This document shows, piece by piece, positions 19,946 to 28,507 of a stretch of 31,906 bases of DNA. The position numbers and the translations under genes were made by a program. The notes under the pieces are model-generated. The model did not search any database, had not been told where the DNA came from, and saw nothing but the letters and a program-made list of their open reading frames with translations. The stretch covers positions 1-31,906 of IMG/VR virus record IMGVR_UViG_3300010391_002385; one strand, given 5' to 3'. Within the stretch, counting starts at the first letter, position 1, and every line of letters starts with the position of its first letter. This DNA is from a virus.

Positions 19946-20337
19946 AATTCATGCTCGACCACAACCTCTCGCCGTTGCTTGCGAGGGCGTTGAATGAGTT
20001 GAGCGGCGGAAGTGGCAACGAGGTTGTCGCCCTAAGAGACAAGTTCCCGCAAGGCACCAAAGACGCCCAATGGATGGGGCAGTTGGGGGGCGAGGGCGGA
20101 TGGGCTGTCGTTTGTGGCGACCGCGGCATTCTCGCCGACTCGATTGAGTTGAAAGCATGGCGCGAATCGAAACTGACCATCTTCTTCTTAGCGCGGGGCT
20201 GGTCATCGTTTGATCACTGGGCGAAGGCCGCCAAGCTGATCAAGTGCTGGCCAAAGATTGAATCTCAAGCGCGAGATGTCCTTCCCGGCGTGTCCTACAT
20301 CGTGCACGTAAACGGGAAACTCGAAGTAATTCCCTAG
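19942..20337 (+). CDS. PIN-like toxin (DUF5615-type)
   Basis: A 131-residue protein starting MKFMLDHNLSPLLARAL, the hallmark of the DUF5615/PIN-like toxins paired with DUF433 antitoxins. Acidic residues suited to a metal-dependent RNase site are D6, D41 (DAQW), D60 (VCGDRG) and D66. It probably cleaves RNA when its antitoxin is lost, stabilising the island or aborting phage infection. It is translationally coupled to the antitoxin. It is somewhat longer than the usual ~110 residues, with a C-terminal beta-rich tail (SYIVHVNGKLEVIP). Confidence 0.78.
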   Translation: MKFMLDHNLSPLLARALNELSGGSGNEVVALRDKFPQGTKDAQWMGQLGGEGGWAVVCGDRGILADSIELKAWRESKLTIFFLARGWSSFDHWAKAAKLIKCWPKIESQARDVLPGVSYIVHVNGKLEVIP

Positions 20338-20348
20338 CCTGCGAATTA

Positions 20349-20382
20349 GGACACTACCCGCTAGTCCAGCTCGGACACTACC
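20349..20382. repeat. Two GGACACTACC direct repeats at the defence/phage junction
   Basis: GGACACTACC occurs at 20349-20358 and 20373-20382, starts 24 bp apart, exactly in the 40-bp gap between the toxin gene and the terminase gene; the second overlaps the terminase stop codon. The intervening bases contain CTAG. They may be an IS end, a deletion scar or a recombination junction. Confidence 0.5.
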
Positions 20383-22231
20383 AGTTCTGGACCCAGTTCC
20401 TCCGCCGCGGGGCCTGCGGCGCGGGCTTAGGAGCCTCATCCGAGGGCGGTCGGCTCCACTCCGCGGCGCGGCGCCCGAGGTTCTTCACGAACGCCTCACC
20501 CGTGGTGTAGAGCGCGGCGAGCGAGTACACGGTCAGGTCGAGCGCCTCGTTGCGCGCCCTGATTTTCTCCCACACGCGGACACTCCCGCGGCCCTTGACG
20601 TACTTCCGGATCGCGCGCTCTGCGGAGAGCTGCTCGAGGTACTCGTCGTCCACGATGTCCTGCGAGAGGTGCATGTAGCCGGGGCCCGGGGTGCGGATCT
20701 GCATGCGGCCCATGACGAGCGCCTTGCCCGTATCCACGCACAGGATATGCAGCGGGATCCCATAGCGGTTGCGCATCGAGGGGCGCTGGACCAGCGGCAG
20801 GCCGGTGAGCGAGCCGCCTTTGATCGCGTAGACGCCGGACGCGGTACGCGCCGCGCAATACTTGTAGGCGTCCTCCGTGTTGTCGCCGCCGGTGTCCACG
20901 ACGGCGCGCTCGACGTGGATGACACGCTTGCTCTCGTGCGCGAAGGGCTGCTGGAGGAACTGATCGAGCTTGAACCACACGTCGGCCGATGAGGCGTCAC
21001 CCATGAGCTGCTCGAAGGCGATGAGCCACGATTCCTCGCGATCGCCGAAGCCGACCACCTGCGCCTCGAGCCGCATCGGGTGGACGTCGACCGCGGCCAC
21101 CAGCACGCCGACGCCGTGCGGGACCTCGGCCGCGTACTGCTCGAGGCGAGACTTGAGAGAGCCCACCTCCACCGAATCGCCAGCCTCCTCCCACGTCTCG
21201 GCGAGAACCGTGTTCACCCAGGCCTTGAGCAAGAACGGGTTCTCCTTCGCGCGCAGGAACTCCGCGGCGCAGGCGGCCCACGACGACTTCCACCCGACCG
21301 GCGAATAGAGGGCCGGGAGATGGAAGCCGGCGCTGCGCCCGTCGCCGGCCGCGGTCGCGCGCCACTGGCCGTGGAGCAGCATCTGCGTCTTGCGCCACTC
21401 CTCCGCGGCCGCACCGCACGCGCTACAAACCATGTGAGCTGTCTCGGGACGGCCCTCGTCCCACTCGATTCGGTGATGCGCGGGATCCCTCCAGGTCAGG
21501 TAGTCCATGTGGCCGCACGACGGGCACGGGATGAAGTAGCGGCGCTGGTCGCTGGCCAGGAACTCGGCCTCGATGCGCGACACGCCCTTGATTGTCGGCG
21601 TGCTGGGGAGGAAAATCTTCCGCCGCGCGAACGTCGAGGTGCGCTTCTCGGCGAGCGAGACCGGATCGCCCTGGCCGTCGACGTCACCCGGGTAGTTGTC
21701 GATCTCGTCCATGAATAGGAACCGGATCGGCATCGACCTCAAGCCCGCGCTCGAGTTGGCCCCGGTGATGATCAGCACGCCGCCTGCGAATTCCTTCACC
21801 TGGACCGTGTTCCCGCTGTCGCGCGCGCGCGCCTCGGCCACGCGCGCCCGGAGCACCGGCGTCGAGTCGATCATCGGCGCGATGCGCTGCTTGCTGACGC
21901 GCTTGGCGGTCTCAACCGTGGGCAGCACCATGAGTATCGGACCAGGGTTGAGGTGGATGATGTACCCGATCCAATTGTTCCCGCATTCCGTTTTTCCGGT
22001 CTGTGCCCCGGCCATGACCACGATGCGCTCGATCGGACAGGACGGTGAGAGCAGGTCCATGATCTCGCGCAGATACGGGGTCCGTTCGGTCTTCCATGGG
22101 CCCGGCTCGGCCGGGGCGACGCTGCTCAGGATCCGATAGCGGTCCGCCCACTCGCTGACCGTGAGCAGCGGCTCGAGGGCGGCGCCATCAACGATCGCCG
22201 CGGCGCAAAGCTCGGCAACCGAGGCGGCCAT
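20378..22231 (-). CDS. Phage terminase large subunit (GpA family)
   Basis: A 617-residue packaging motor and nuclease, normal size for lambda gpA-type proteins. Walker A is GAQTGKT (75-81). Walker B is FLFMDEIDNYPGD (D175, E176). A zinc ribbon CPSCGHMDYL...CSACG follows at about 235-275. The C-terminal RNase-H-like nuclease contains VAAVDVHPMRLEAQVVGFG and VVDTGGDN. The start is set at ATG 22231, two bases after the small-subunit stop; the frame is open about 210 codons further upstream, but only as a shadow of the small subunit and HNH genes. The portal gene that normally follows is absent: the next gene is a convergent toxin. Confidence 0.95.
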   Translation of the reverse strand: MAASVAELCAAAIVDGAALEPLLTVSEWADRYRILSSVAPAEPGPWKTERTPYLREIMDLLSPSCPIERIVVMAGAQTGKTECGNNWIGYIIHLNPGPILMVLPTVETAKRVSKQRIAPMIDSTPVLRARVAEARARDSGNTVQVKEFAGGVLIITGANSSAGLRSMPIRFLFMDEIDNYPGDVDGQGDPVSLAEKRTSTFARRKIFLPSTPTIKGVSRIEAEFLASDQRRYFIPCPSCGHMDYLTWRDPAHHRIEWDEGRPETAHMVCSACGAAAEEWRKTQMLLHGQWRATAAGDGRSAGFHLPALYSPVGWKSSWAACAAEFLRAKENPFLLKAWVNTVLAETWEEAGDSVEVGSLKSRLEQYAAEVPHGVGVLVAAVDVHPMRLEAQVVGFGDREESWLIAFEQLMGDASSADVWFKLDQFLQQPFAHESKRVIHVERAVVDTGGDNTEDAYKYCAARTASGVYAIKGGSLTGLPLVQRPSMRNRYGIPLHILCVDTGKALVMGRMQIRTPGPGYMHLSQDIVDDEYLEQLSAERAIRKYVKGRGSVRVWEKIRARNEALDLTVYSLAALYTTGEAFVKNLGRRAAEWSRPPSDEAPKPAPQAPRRRNWVQNW

Positions 22232-22233
22232 GG

Positions 22234-22749
22234 CTAGCGCGAGCTCTTGGTGGCCGAGTTCGACGCTACGGCCCCCGGCAACTCGGAGAGCGCCGCCGTG
22301 ATCTCCTCGGTGAGAAGCCGGTGGATGAGGGCTGGGTCTGCCTGCCCCACCAGGCGCGGGGTGATGCGATCGGGGATCCCCATGAAGCCGTCGCGCAGCC
22401 GGCGCCCGATCGCGAACATCGAGGCGCGGACCTCGTCCGCGTCCACGAGCTTGCCGGACATCTTCTCGTACTCGAGCTTCGCCTTGCGGGCGAGGTAACC
22501 CTCGCGCGCCGCATGCGACGCCCCGAAGCTCGAGGCCAGACGGGAGGCGTCCTCCCCCGCCGGGATCCCGTTTCCGGCATTCATCGCCTTGGTCGGATCC
22601 GTCGAGGTCGCCCACTGCCGGTCGGCGACCGCAGGGTCGATCGTGCCGTCGGGCAGGAGCGTGATGCGCCCCGCGGCGATCGCCCTCTGCACGGCGGTGT
22701 GCGACACGCCGCGGTGATCGGCGTACTCGCGTCCCGACATCCCTGGCAT
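22234..22749 (-). CDS. Phage terminase small subunit-like protein
   Basis: A 171-residue protein. The N-terminus (GREYADHRGVSHTAVQRAIA) is a helix-turn-helix for pac/cos recognition; the middle (ARKAKLEYEKMSGKLVDADE, VRASMFAIGRRLRDGFMGIP) matches Nu1-like small subunits that oligomerise and hand DNA to the large subunit. The ATG at 22749 directly follows the HNH stop codon, with GGAG 6-7 bases upstream. Two bases separate its stop from the large-subunit start. Position confirms the role. Confidence 0.88.
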   Translation of the reverse strand: MPGMSGREYADHRGVSHTAVQRAIAAGRITLLPDGTIDPAVADRQWATSTDPTKAMNAGNGIPAGEDASRLASSFGASHAAREGYLARKAKLEYEKMSGKLVDADEVRASMFAIGRRLRDGFMGIPDRITPRLVGQADPALIHRLLTEEITAALSELPGAVASNSATKSSR

Positions 22750-23178
22750 CTAGGCTCCGTTCGCTTGCGCGCTGTGCCTGCGCCGATGGCACGAGCGGCA
22801 CAGCCACCGTACCTCGAGCGGCTTCGAATAGTCCTCGTGGTGCGCCTCGAGCCGGCGCTCGAGCCCGCATCCGTCACACCGGTCCGGCCTCACGAGCTTT
22901 CCGGACCGCACCGCCTTGTGCACCAGCCGGTGCGCCGGGCGACCGTCCCGGTGCTCCCGCTCCCAGCGCGTCACCCGCTCGTGGATCAACCGCGCCTGCG
23001 GGCTCCGGCGCGCCACCATCGCCTCCCCGCGGGCGCGAGCCTCCTCGAGGCGCCGCTCCAGGATGACGGCCTCGACCCGGACCTTAAGCTCCCGGGCGCG
23101 CCGCAACTCGAGCCGCCTGGCCTCGAGCGCGAGCTTGCGCGCCGCCGCACGCGCCCGGCGCTCATCCGCCGCCGTCAT
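22750..23178 (-). CDS. HNH-type zinc protein, phage-associated
   Basis: A 142-residue protein. The first ~70 residues are an Arg/Ala/Glu-rich helix. The C-terminus has CDGC, then LEAHHEDYSKPLEVRWLCRSC and HRRRH, a zinc-bound HNH-like fold commonly found beside terminase genes, where some HNH proteins aid packaging or nicking. The start is the ATG at 23176-23178, inside the last codons of the DUF3800 gene (17-nt overlap); a longer frame would extend further into that gene. The catalytic Asn of classical HNH is not clear, so it may be structural or DNA-binding only. Confidence 0.75.
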   Translation of the reverse strand: MTAADERRARAAARKLALEARRLELRRARELKVRVEAVILERRLEEARARGEAMVARRSPQARLIHERVTRWEREHRDGRPAHRLVHKAVRSGKLVRPDRCDGCGLERRLEAHHEDYSKPLEVRWLCRSCHRRRHSAQANGA

Positions 23179-24067
23179 GGTCTGCCGGCGCCGCGGACGG
23201 CTTGGACGGGCCCTTCCAGCCGCGCTCACGGGCGGCCTCTAGGTCGCTCTTGGCGAAGTCGGTTAGCCCCCGCTCGATCACCATGCGGAGGTTATTCTTG
23301 TCGAACCGGTAGTGACGGCGGGGGGTGAGCTTGTCCAGGGCTAGCAGGCTCTTTCTCGGTTCCCGCCTATCGACGCCCATGTCGCGCAGACAATCCTTCC
23401 CGACCTCATAGGCGAAAAGATCGGCTACCTGTAGCTCAACGAAGTCCTCCTTGCGGGCCCAGAGCGGACGGCCTGCTAGGCGGCGCTCGGGACACGATTT
23501 CAGAGCGCGCTCGAATGAATCCGGTACCCGGCCCGCCCCGCCCTGGCGCTGCTCGAACACGTAGTGCACGAGCCCTTCCAGCTTGTTCCAAGGATACTGG
23601 TTCAGCATGCACGAGATGTTTCGCGCGCACCATTCCGCACAGAACTCGTAGGGCGTGCCGAGCACCTTCCGGTCGGCATCCGTAAGCGCCTCATAGTCGT
23701 TCAGGACAAGCGTGCACGAGAACCACATCGTGTCGGCGCCGTTGACCACGTCGATTAGGTCCGAGTGAAATTCCTTTCGGCGGATGCTGCACCAGTCCTC
23801 GTAGGGACCCCGCTTGGCCTCGAACTGGCTCGCCCGGAAGTACTCAACGCCGTGTTTTTCGAGGATGGCGGTCCATGGTTGCTTGAAGTAGATCCACCCG
23901 CCGTCCTGTTCCCCGAAGGCAGCGGCGACGGAGAACACGCGAACGCCCTTGTCATCGGTCCCGACCTCGCTCTCGTCGCAATAGGCGGAAAAGATCGTCA
24001 GAAGGCACGCCCCCTCGAACGTGGCCGTCCACTCAGCGATGCTCCATGGCAGGAATGACTTATTCAT
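23162..24067 (-). CDS. DUF3800 protein with a borrowed C-terminal tail
   Basis: A 301-residue protein. FSAYCDESEVG near the N-terminus and FVELQVADLFAYEVGK near residue 215 are the paired acidic motifs of DUF3800, an RNase-H-like family of unknown enzymatic role common in mobile elements. The ATG at 24067 overlaps the methyltransferase stop; a GTG three codons earlier has a similar chance. The final residues ARERGWKGPSKP copy the tail of the upstream methyltransferase (ARERGWKAPAPT), and the DNA shares a 19-bp identical block. The gene therefore looks inserted by recombination at the 3' end of the methyltransferase gene. Defence or anti-defence cargo is possible, unproven. Confidence 0.78.
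   Translation of the reverse strand: MNKSFLPWSIAEWTATFEGACLLTIFSAYCDESEVGTDDKGVRVFSVAAAFGEQDGGWIYFKQPWTAILEKHGVEYFRASQFEAKRGPYEDWCSIRRKEFHSDLIDVVNGADTMWFSCTLVLNDYEALTDADRKVLGTPYEFCAEWCARNISCMLNQYPWNKLEGLVHYVFEQRQGGAGRVPDSFERALKSCPERRLAGRPLWARKEDFVELQVADLFAYEVGKDCLRDMGVDRREPRKSLLALDKLTPRRHYRFDKNNLRMVIERGLTDFAKSDLEAARERGWKGPSKPSAAPADHDGGG
23212..23230. repeat. 19-bp direct repeat, copy 1
   Basis: CCTTCCAGCCGCGCTCACG is identical at 23212-23230 (end of the DUF3800 gene) and 24113-24131 (end of the methyltransferase gene), 901 bp apart in the same orientation. The pair brackets essentially the DUF3800 gene, as expected for a cassette inserted by, or removable by, homologous recombination. Confidence 0.85.
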
Positions 24068-25598
24068 TCTTCCCACTTTCCTGCGGGTGCTTCAAGTATG
24101 TTGGTGCCGGAGCCTTCCAGCCGCGCTCACGCGCCACCGCCGCGTATGGCTCCCCGCCCTCGAGCGTCACGAGCCCGCCCGTAGACTCCGCCCACCGCCA
24201 CACGATCACGTCCACGAAGCGCGGGTCGAGCTCGATCAGGTGCCCGCGGGCCCCCAGCCACTGACACGCCATGAGCGTCGAGCCGGAACCGCCGAAGGGG
24301 TCCAGCACCACGTCGCCCCGCTTGGCAGAGTTCTTGAGCATCGGCGCGACCAGCGCCACCGGCTTCATCGTCGGGTGCTCAGCACTCGAGGTCGGCTTCT
24401 TCTCGTAGAACACCGTCCCGCGCACCGGCTCCACGGTGACGTCATCGCCGCGGACGATCAGCGTCGTCTCCCCCAGCACGATCTGCCACTCGCGCTCCCC
24501 GACCTGCTGGAACGGGGGCCCGTCGAACTCGAGGATGGTCGTCTTGTCCCGCGACCCGTACCACGAGTGAGCAGACCCCGGCTTCCAGCCGTACAAGATC
24601 GACTCGTGCTGCCAGTGGTAGTCCCCGCGCGAGAGCACCAGCGCGTTCTTGCGCCAGATCAGACACGACGACAGCTTGAAGCCCGCCTCGAGGAAGCAGC
24701 GCCGGAACGTGAACCCGCCGGTGTCGGAGTGCGCCACGTAGATCGGGGCCCCGGGACGCATCGCGGCGATCAGAGAGCGGAACGCCGTGCCCAGGAACGC
24801 ACCGAACTCCTCGTCCGAGAGCGCGTCGTTCTGGATCGATCCGGCCGTGCCCTCGTAGGCGACGTTGTACGGCGGATCGGTCCACACCGCGTCGGCGAGC
24901 TCGCCCCCCAAGACGCGCTCGAGATCGGCCGGGACCGTCGCGTCCCCGCACAGCACCCGGTGATCCCCGAGGATCCAGAGGTCGCCCTTCCGGCTGATGG
25001 GATGCTCGGGCAGGGCCGGGACCGGCGGCTCCTCGAGCCCGGGCGCATCCACGCTCGCGAGAATCTCGGCGAGTTCCTTCTCGCTGAATCCCGTGATGCC
25101 GAGATCGAAGCCGAGCGCCTCGAGCGCCGGCAGCTCCTCGGCCAGGAGCTCGGCCGACCAGCCGGCGTTAAGCGCGATCTTGTTATCCGCGATGATGAAC
25201 GCGCGCCGCTGCGCCTCGGTGAGATGCCGCGCCTCCACCACCGGCACGAGCCTGAGCCCGAGCTGCACCGCCGCCCAATACCGCCCGTTGCCGGCGATGA
25301 CCTCGCGCGTCGCCCCGTCGACCATGATCGGCCACAGGAAACCGAACTCCCGGATGCTGGCCGCGATCTGCCCGACCTGCTCCGGCGAGTGGGTCCGAGG
25401 ATTCCGCCCCAGCGGGACCAGCCGGTCGATCGTCCACAGCTCGATTCGGCTCACCAGCACCGGCACCACGGCCAGGGCATCCCTGACCGCCGCCTGCGCC
25501 TCGGCTTCGCTCAGGTGCGCGGCACCCGAGGCATCGACCACGGGCACCCCCTCGTTCGCCCCTGTCGCGCCCACGGACGCTCCAGCGCGCTTCACCAT
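24060..25598 (-). CDS. ParB-like/DNA adenine methyltransferase fusion
   Basis: A 512-residue phage-type protein. Residues about 52-140 are a ParB/sulfiredoxin-like domain (IDRLVPLGRNPRTHSPEQV, VIAGNGRYWAA). Residues about 200-490 are a methyltransferase with catalytic DPPY (241-244) before the SAM motif FGGSGST (435-441), the beta-class order of N6-adenine (or N4-cytosine) enzymes. The start is ATG 25598, preceded by a good Shine-Dalgarno (AGGGAGGT); the open frame beyond it covers the iteron region. Such fusions methylate element DNA, probably to evade host restriction or mark replication; the ParB part may help target or bind nucleotide. Confidence 0.92.
   Translation of the reverse strand: MVKRAGASVGATGANEGVPVVDASGAAHLSEAEAQAAVRDALAVVPVLVSRIELWTIDRLVPLGRNPRTHSPEQVGQIAASIREFGFLWPIMVDGATREVIAGNGRYWAAVQLGLRLVPVVEARHLTEAQRRAFIIADNKIALNAGWSAELLAEELPALEALGFDLGITGFSEKELAEILASVDAPGLEEPPVPALPEHPISRKGDLWILGDHRVLCGDATVPADLERVLGGELADAVWTDPPYNVAYEGTAGSIQNDALSDEEFGAFLGTAFRSLIAAMRPGAPIYVAHSDTGGFTFRRCFLEAGFKLSSCLIWRKNALVLSRGDYHWQHESILYGWKPGSAHSWYGSRDKTTILEFDGPPFQQVGEREWQIVLGETTLIVRGDDVTVEPVRGTVFYEKKPTSSAEHPTMKPVALVAPMLKNSAKRGDVVLDPFGGSGSTLMACQWLGARGHLIELDPRFVDVIVWRWAESTGGLVTLEGGEPYAAVARERGWKAPAPTYLKHPQESGKNE
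24113..24131. repeat. 19-bp direct repeat, copy 2
   Basis: Second copy of the block described at 23212-23230. It lies in the last codons of the methyltransferase gene, encoding part of ARERGWK in the same frame as in the DUF3800 gene. Confidence 0.85.
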
Positions 25599-25614
25599 GA
25601 CGACCTCCCTGTCA

Positions 25615-25695
25615 GTGGCAACCTGGCAACCTGATAGTTGCCACCCCGACAGCCCCCCGCAACGACTTGCGGGGGGAAAAGTGGCAACTGGCAAC
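25615..25695. repeat. GTGGCAAC iterons flanking a GC-rich hairpin
   Basis: GTGGCAAC (25615), CTGGCAAC (25623), inverted GTTGCCAC (25637), then a perfect 10-bp hairpin CCCCCCGCAA/TTGCGGGGGG with CGAC loop (25653-25676), then GTGGCAAC (25681) and CTGGCAAC (25688). Two direct copies flank each side of the hairpin. The array lies just upstream of the methyltransferase and downstream of the primase-helicase gene. It could be a replication origin, an operator for the methyltransferase, or a terminator with binding sites. No proper T-run follows the hairpin on the minus strand. Confidence 0.75.
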
Positions 25696-25749
25696 ACGAA
25701 AAAAGCCCTGTCACTAGAGATTCTCTGCCATCGCCGTGACCTGCAGAGC

Positions 25750-25795
25750 TTCCCCCGGGAAGGACCCGTGACCCGGGGGAATCTGTCCACGGACA
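25750..25795. promoter_or_regulatory. Second hairpin and TGTCC/GGACA palindrome
   Basis: A 10-bp stem (25750-25759 with 25772-25781, TTCCCCCGGG/CCCGGGGGAA) with a 12-base loop is followed at once by TGTCCACGGACA (25784-25795), five-base inverted arms around two bases. Both lie in the 284-bp gap after the primase-helicase gene. They may be a weak terminator plus a regulator site. No gene fits this gap. Confidence 0.45.
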
Positions 25796-25882
25796 AGCAA
25801 CGAGTTGTGCGATTCTGCGGACACTTCGGACCGAACGAAGCCCTTCCGTAGGAAATCCCCCATGAGGCGAATCTGAAAAGGG

Positions 25883-28507
25883 TTATGTGGAAACAGGGTC
25901 CGAAGGGTCCGAAGAGTCCGCACTCGCCTCTCCGTCAAACATGTCCTGCACCTCCCTTAGCCTGATCCCCCCCCACCCCTTGGGGCGCGCCTTGTCCTTC
26001 CCCCGTGCGCGGTGGAAGCCGTGATCCACAAGGGCACGCCCGAAGGCCCGCGCCCCCACAGGCTCCTCCTCGGCGTCCGTGCACCAGGCCTCATACGCCG
26101 CGAACAGCACTCGGTGCGACGTGAAGCTGCCGGCCTTCCGCACGCACCGCTCGGCCAGGAATGGGGCGATAGCGTCCTCGCTCTCCCGATAGGCGCGCGT
26201 GGCCAGCTGCACCGCCTCCGGGGGGCGCAGGCCCGTGCGCAGCCACTCCATGCACCCCTGGACCGCCCCGGCGAGAATCCCCGCCAGCTCACCAGGCTCG
26301 CATAGCTTCTCGAGCAGGTTGCGGTCGCGCTCTTGCTCGGGAATCATGACGGTGAAAGGCACTTCCAGCACGCTGCGCCAGATCGCCTCCGTCATGTCCG
26401 CGATCTCGGGCCGGTGATTCACCGCCAAGAACAGCTTGGACTCGGGAGGGAAGTTGGTCACCTCTCCTTCGTAGAGCCCGCGCGCCGATACGCTGTCCCC
26501 GTGCGTCACTTCCTTGACCAGGTTCGCATCCAGCCTTCTCTCCTGGCCCGCCTCTACGGCCAGCACTAGGCGTTTCCCGCGCAGGGCGAGCAGGTCGGGG
26601 CGTGCCCTGCCCTGTCGGTCCCGGCTCCCCTTCGATTCTAGAAAGGTTTCAAAGTCCGCCTTGTGGGCGTAGTCCCCAAGGAGCGCCTTGAGCGTTTCGA
26701 GGAACGTGCTCTTGCCATTCGCGCCCGTGCCGTAGAGCAGGACGAAGGCCTGTTCCCCAACGTGCCCCGTCAGGGTGTAGCCCAAGAAGCGTTGCAGAAA
26801 GGCCCGCACCTCGGGATCGGGCACCACGCGGGCCAGGAAGGCGTCCCAGGCCGGGCACTTCGCCTCCGTGTGGTACTCAACCGGGGCGAGCTTGGTGATC
26901 ATGTCCTCGGGGCGGTGCGGGCGTAGCTCCCCGGTTCTCAAGTCCAGCGTGCCGTTGAGCACGTTGAGCAGGTAGCGCGTGCCGTCCCCGTCGAAAGACT
27001 CGGGCAGGACCGCGATGCGTGGATCGGACTTCGCCAGCTCGAGCATCCCCGCGATTCGCCGCTGCGACTCCGAGGAACGCGCGTGCCTCGCTAGCTCGAT
27101 GCGCTTGGCGTCGTCCTCGAGGTCCGCAGCCTCGTGGTACATGGCTCGTACCGTTTCCTTGGCGCGCCGCCAGGCCTCACCGCTCCGATCCCGCGCCCAC
27201 CTCCGCCCGTCCCATACCAGCCATGCCCGCCACGGGTGGCAGTAGCGCAGCTCGCCGCCGTACTGCGCGGCCAGGCGCTCGGCGTTGCCCACGTCGGTCG
27301 GATTGGGTTTCTCGAGCTGCGCTGGTTCGGTTGAGTTTCCCCCCACGACGCCCGACTTCAAGGTGCCGGGGGTCGGCTTCTCCCGTGGCCCACGCGGCTC
27401 CCTCTCGCCGCCGTCGACCCCATTGCGAGTCGTGGCGCGCGCGGCCGCGCCAGTGTCCTGTTTCCCGGATTCCCGGTTTCGCGGTTTCGCGCCCCTGAGG
27501 TAGCCGTTCTCGCGCAGCACATCCACGCGCTTGCGATTGCTGCGCTGTGCCTCGAGGTCGAGCGCATCGCCGATCCAATGCCCCTTGGTGCTCGAGCAGC
27601 CGACGCCGCCCGAGTCCGCCTCGTGGTTGCTCGAGAAGCAGCACCACTTCTCGGGAATCGAGGGCAGGCGCCCGAAGCAACCCCGATGCCGGCAGGCGCG
27701 GCACTCGCCGGCGCCGGGGCGTCCCCAATCCTCGGCGTGGTCCGCGTTCCACCGCTTCACGGCTTCGGTTAGGTTCGTGCTCGAGCGCGGATCGTGCCCC
27801 GTCGCCGGGCGTTGCATCGGCGCTGGCGGCGGCAGTTCCGCGGCCAGCCCCTCCGCGCTGCAAAGTTCCTCGCGAATCACGTGCACGTCCGCGTCCCGCT
27901 GCTCCTCGTTCACGATCGCGCGGGGCGCGTAGAGGAACCGCGCGAGGTCGGTCGCGGCTGCGTCCACCGCGTAGCCCTCGAGGAAGCGCCCGCGCTCATC
28001 CTGCCGCGCGTGAAGCCCCAGCGCCTCGAGCGCGCGCCGCGTTTTCAAGCACGCCCCCTCGATCGCGCGGGTGTACGACTCCGGATCGGCCATCGGCTCC
28101 GCCGTCACGTAGATGAATCGGGCGCCGCGTGGCGTGCAATGGAATACGTTGCCTGGTAGCTCACCTTCGTGAGCTGCCTGCCTGAGCCGAGCGCGGACCT
28201 CGCTCGCCGGAGCCGCGTGCTTCCCGTCGGCGTCGTGATAGTCCACGTCCACGACCAAGGCGCTAGCAGCCAACCAGTTTTCGGAGAGGCGTCGATCGCC
28301 GTCCCACACGTGCGGCGACCACCACGCCTCGTGGGTGGGCTCGATGTGGCGCAGCAGCTCAGCCAACGCCATCGTGACGCTGACGTCCGGGCCCGAGCGG
28401 AGCGGGTGGCGCGTCCCGTGCGTATTGGTGCGAGGACCGTTACTCACAGTGATGCAGTGAGTCGACGGGCGCTCAGCGACTTTCTGGCCAGGCACCGGAG
28501 TGATCAT
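25883..28507 (-). CDS. Primase-helicase (PrimPol/D5-like SF3)
   Basis: An 874-residue replication protein. The N-terminal ~200 residues resemble an archaeo-eukaryotic primase: LVVDVDYHD with D87 and D89, then NVFHCTPRGARFIYV and DLARFLYAPRAIVN. A Cys-rich zinc motif sits at about 269-304 (CRACRHRGC, CCF, GC). A low-complexity linker follows (340-405). The D5_N and SF3 helicase region carries Walker A YGTGANGKSTF (GxxxxGKS 593-600), Walker B LVLAVEAG and a sensor motif LFLAVNHRPEI. This pair primes and unwinds element DNA, so the element replicates itself after excision. The ATG at 28507 overlaps the TGA of the upstream small gene. Confidence 0.93.
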   Translation of the reverse strand: MITPVPGQKVAERPSTHCITVSNGPRTNTHGTRHPLRSGPDVSVTMALAELLRHIEPTHEAWWSPHVWDGDRRLSENWLAASALVVDVDYHDADGKHAAPASEVRARLRQAAHEGELPGNVFHCTPRGARFIYVTAEPMADPESYTRAIEGACLKTRRALEALGLHARQDERGRFLEGYAVDAAATDLARFLYAPRAIVNEEQRDADVHVIREELCSAEGLAAELPPPAPMQRPATGHDPRSSTNLTEAVKRWNADHAEDWGRPGAGECRACRHRGCFGRLPSIPEKWCCFSSNHEADSGGVGCSSTKGHWIGDALDLEAQRSNRKRVDVLRENGYLRGAKPRNRESGKQDTGAAARATTRNGVDGGEREPRGPREKPTPGTLKSGVVGGNSTEPAQLEKPNPTDVGNAERLAAQYGGELRYCHPWRAWLVWDGRRWARDRSGEAWRRAKETVRAMYHEAADLEDDAKRIELARHARSSESQRRIAGMLELAKSDPRIAVLPESFDGDGTRYLLNVLNGTLDLRTGELRPHRPEDMITKLAPVEYHTEAKCPAWDAFLARVVPDPEVRAFLQRFLGYTLTGHVGEQAFVLLYGTGANGKSTFLETLKALLGDYAHKADFETFLESKGSRDRQGRARPDLLALRGKRLVLAVEAGQERRLDANLVKEVTHGDSVSARGLYEGEVTNFPPESKLFLAVNHRPEIADMTEAIWRSVLEVPFTVMIPEQERDRNLLEKLCEPGELAGILAGAVQGCMEWLRTGLRPPEAVQLATRAYRESEDAIAPFLAERCVRKAGSFTSHRVLFAAYEAWCTDAEEEPVGARAFGRALVDHGFHRARGKDKARPKGWGGIRLREVQDMFDGEASADSSDPSDPVST

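Noticed and set aside
22232-22870. N-terminal extension of the terminase large subunit frame
   Set aside because: The extra ~210 codons overlap the small subunit and HNH genes out of frame and have no family-like content; the ATG at 22231 fits the family.
24021-25634. 537-codon plus-strand frame opposite the methyltransferase
   Set aside because: Exact antisense of a gene with clear ParB and DPPY motifs; its composition (Arg/Leu/His-rich) is typical of a shadow.
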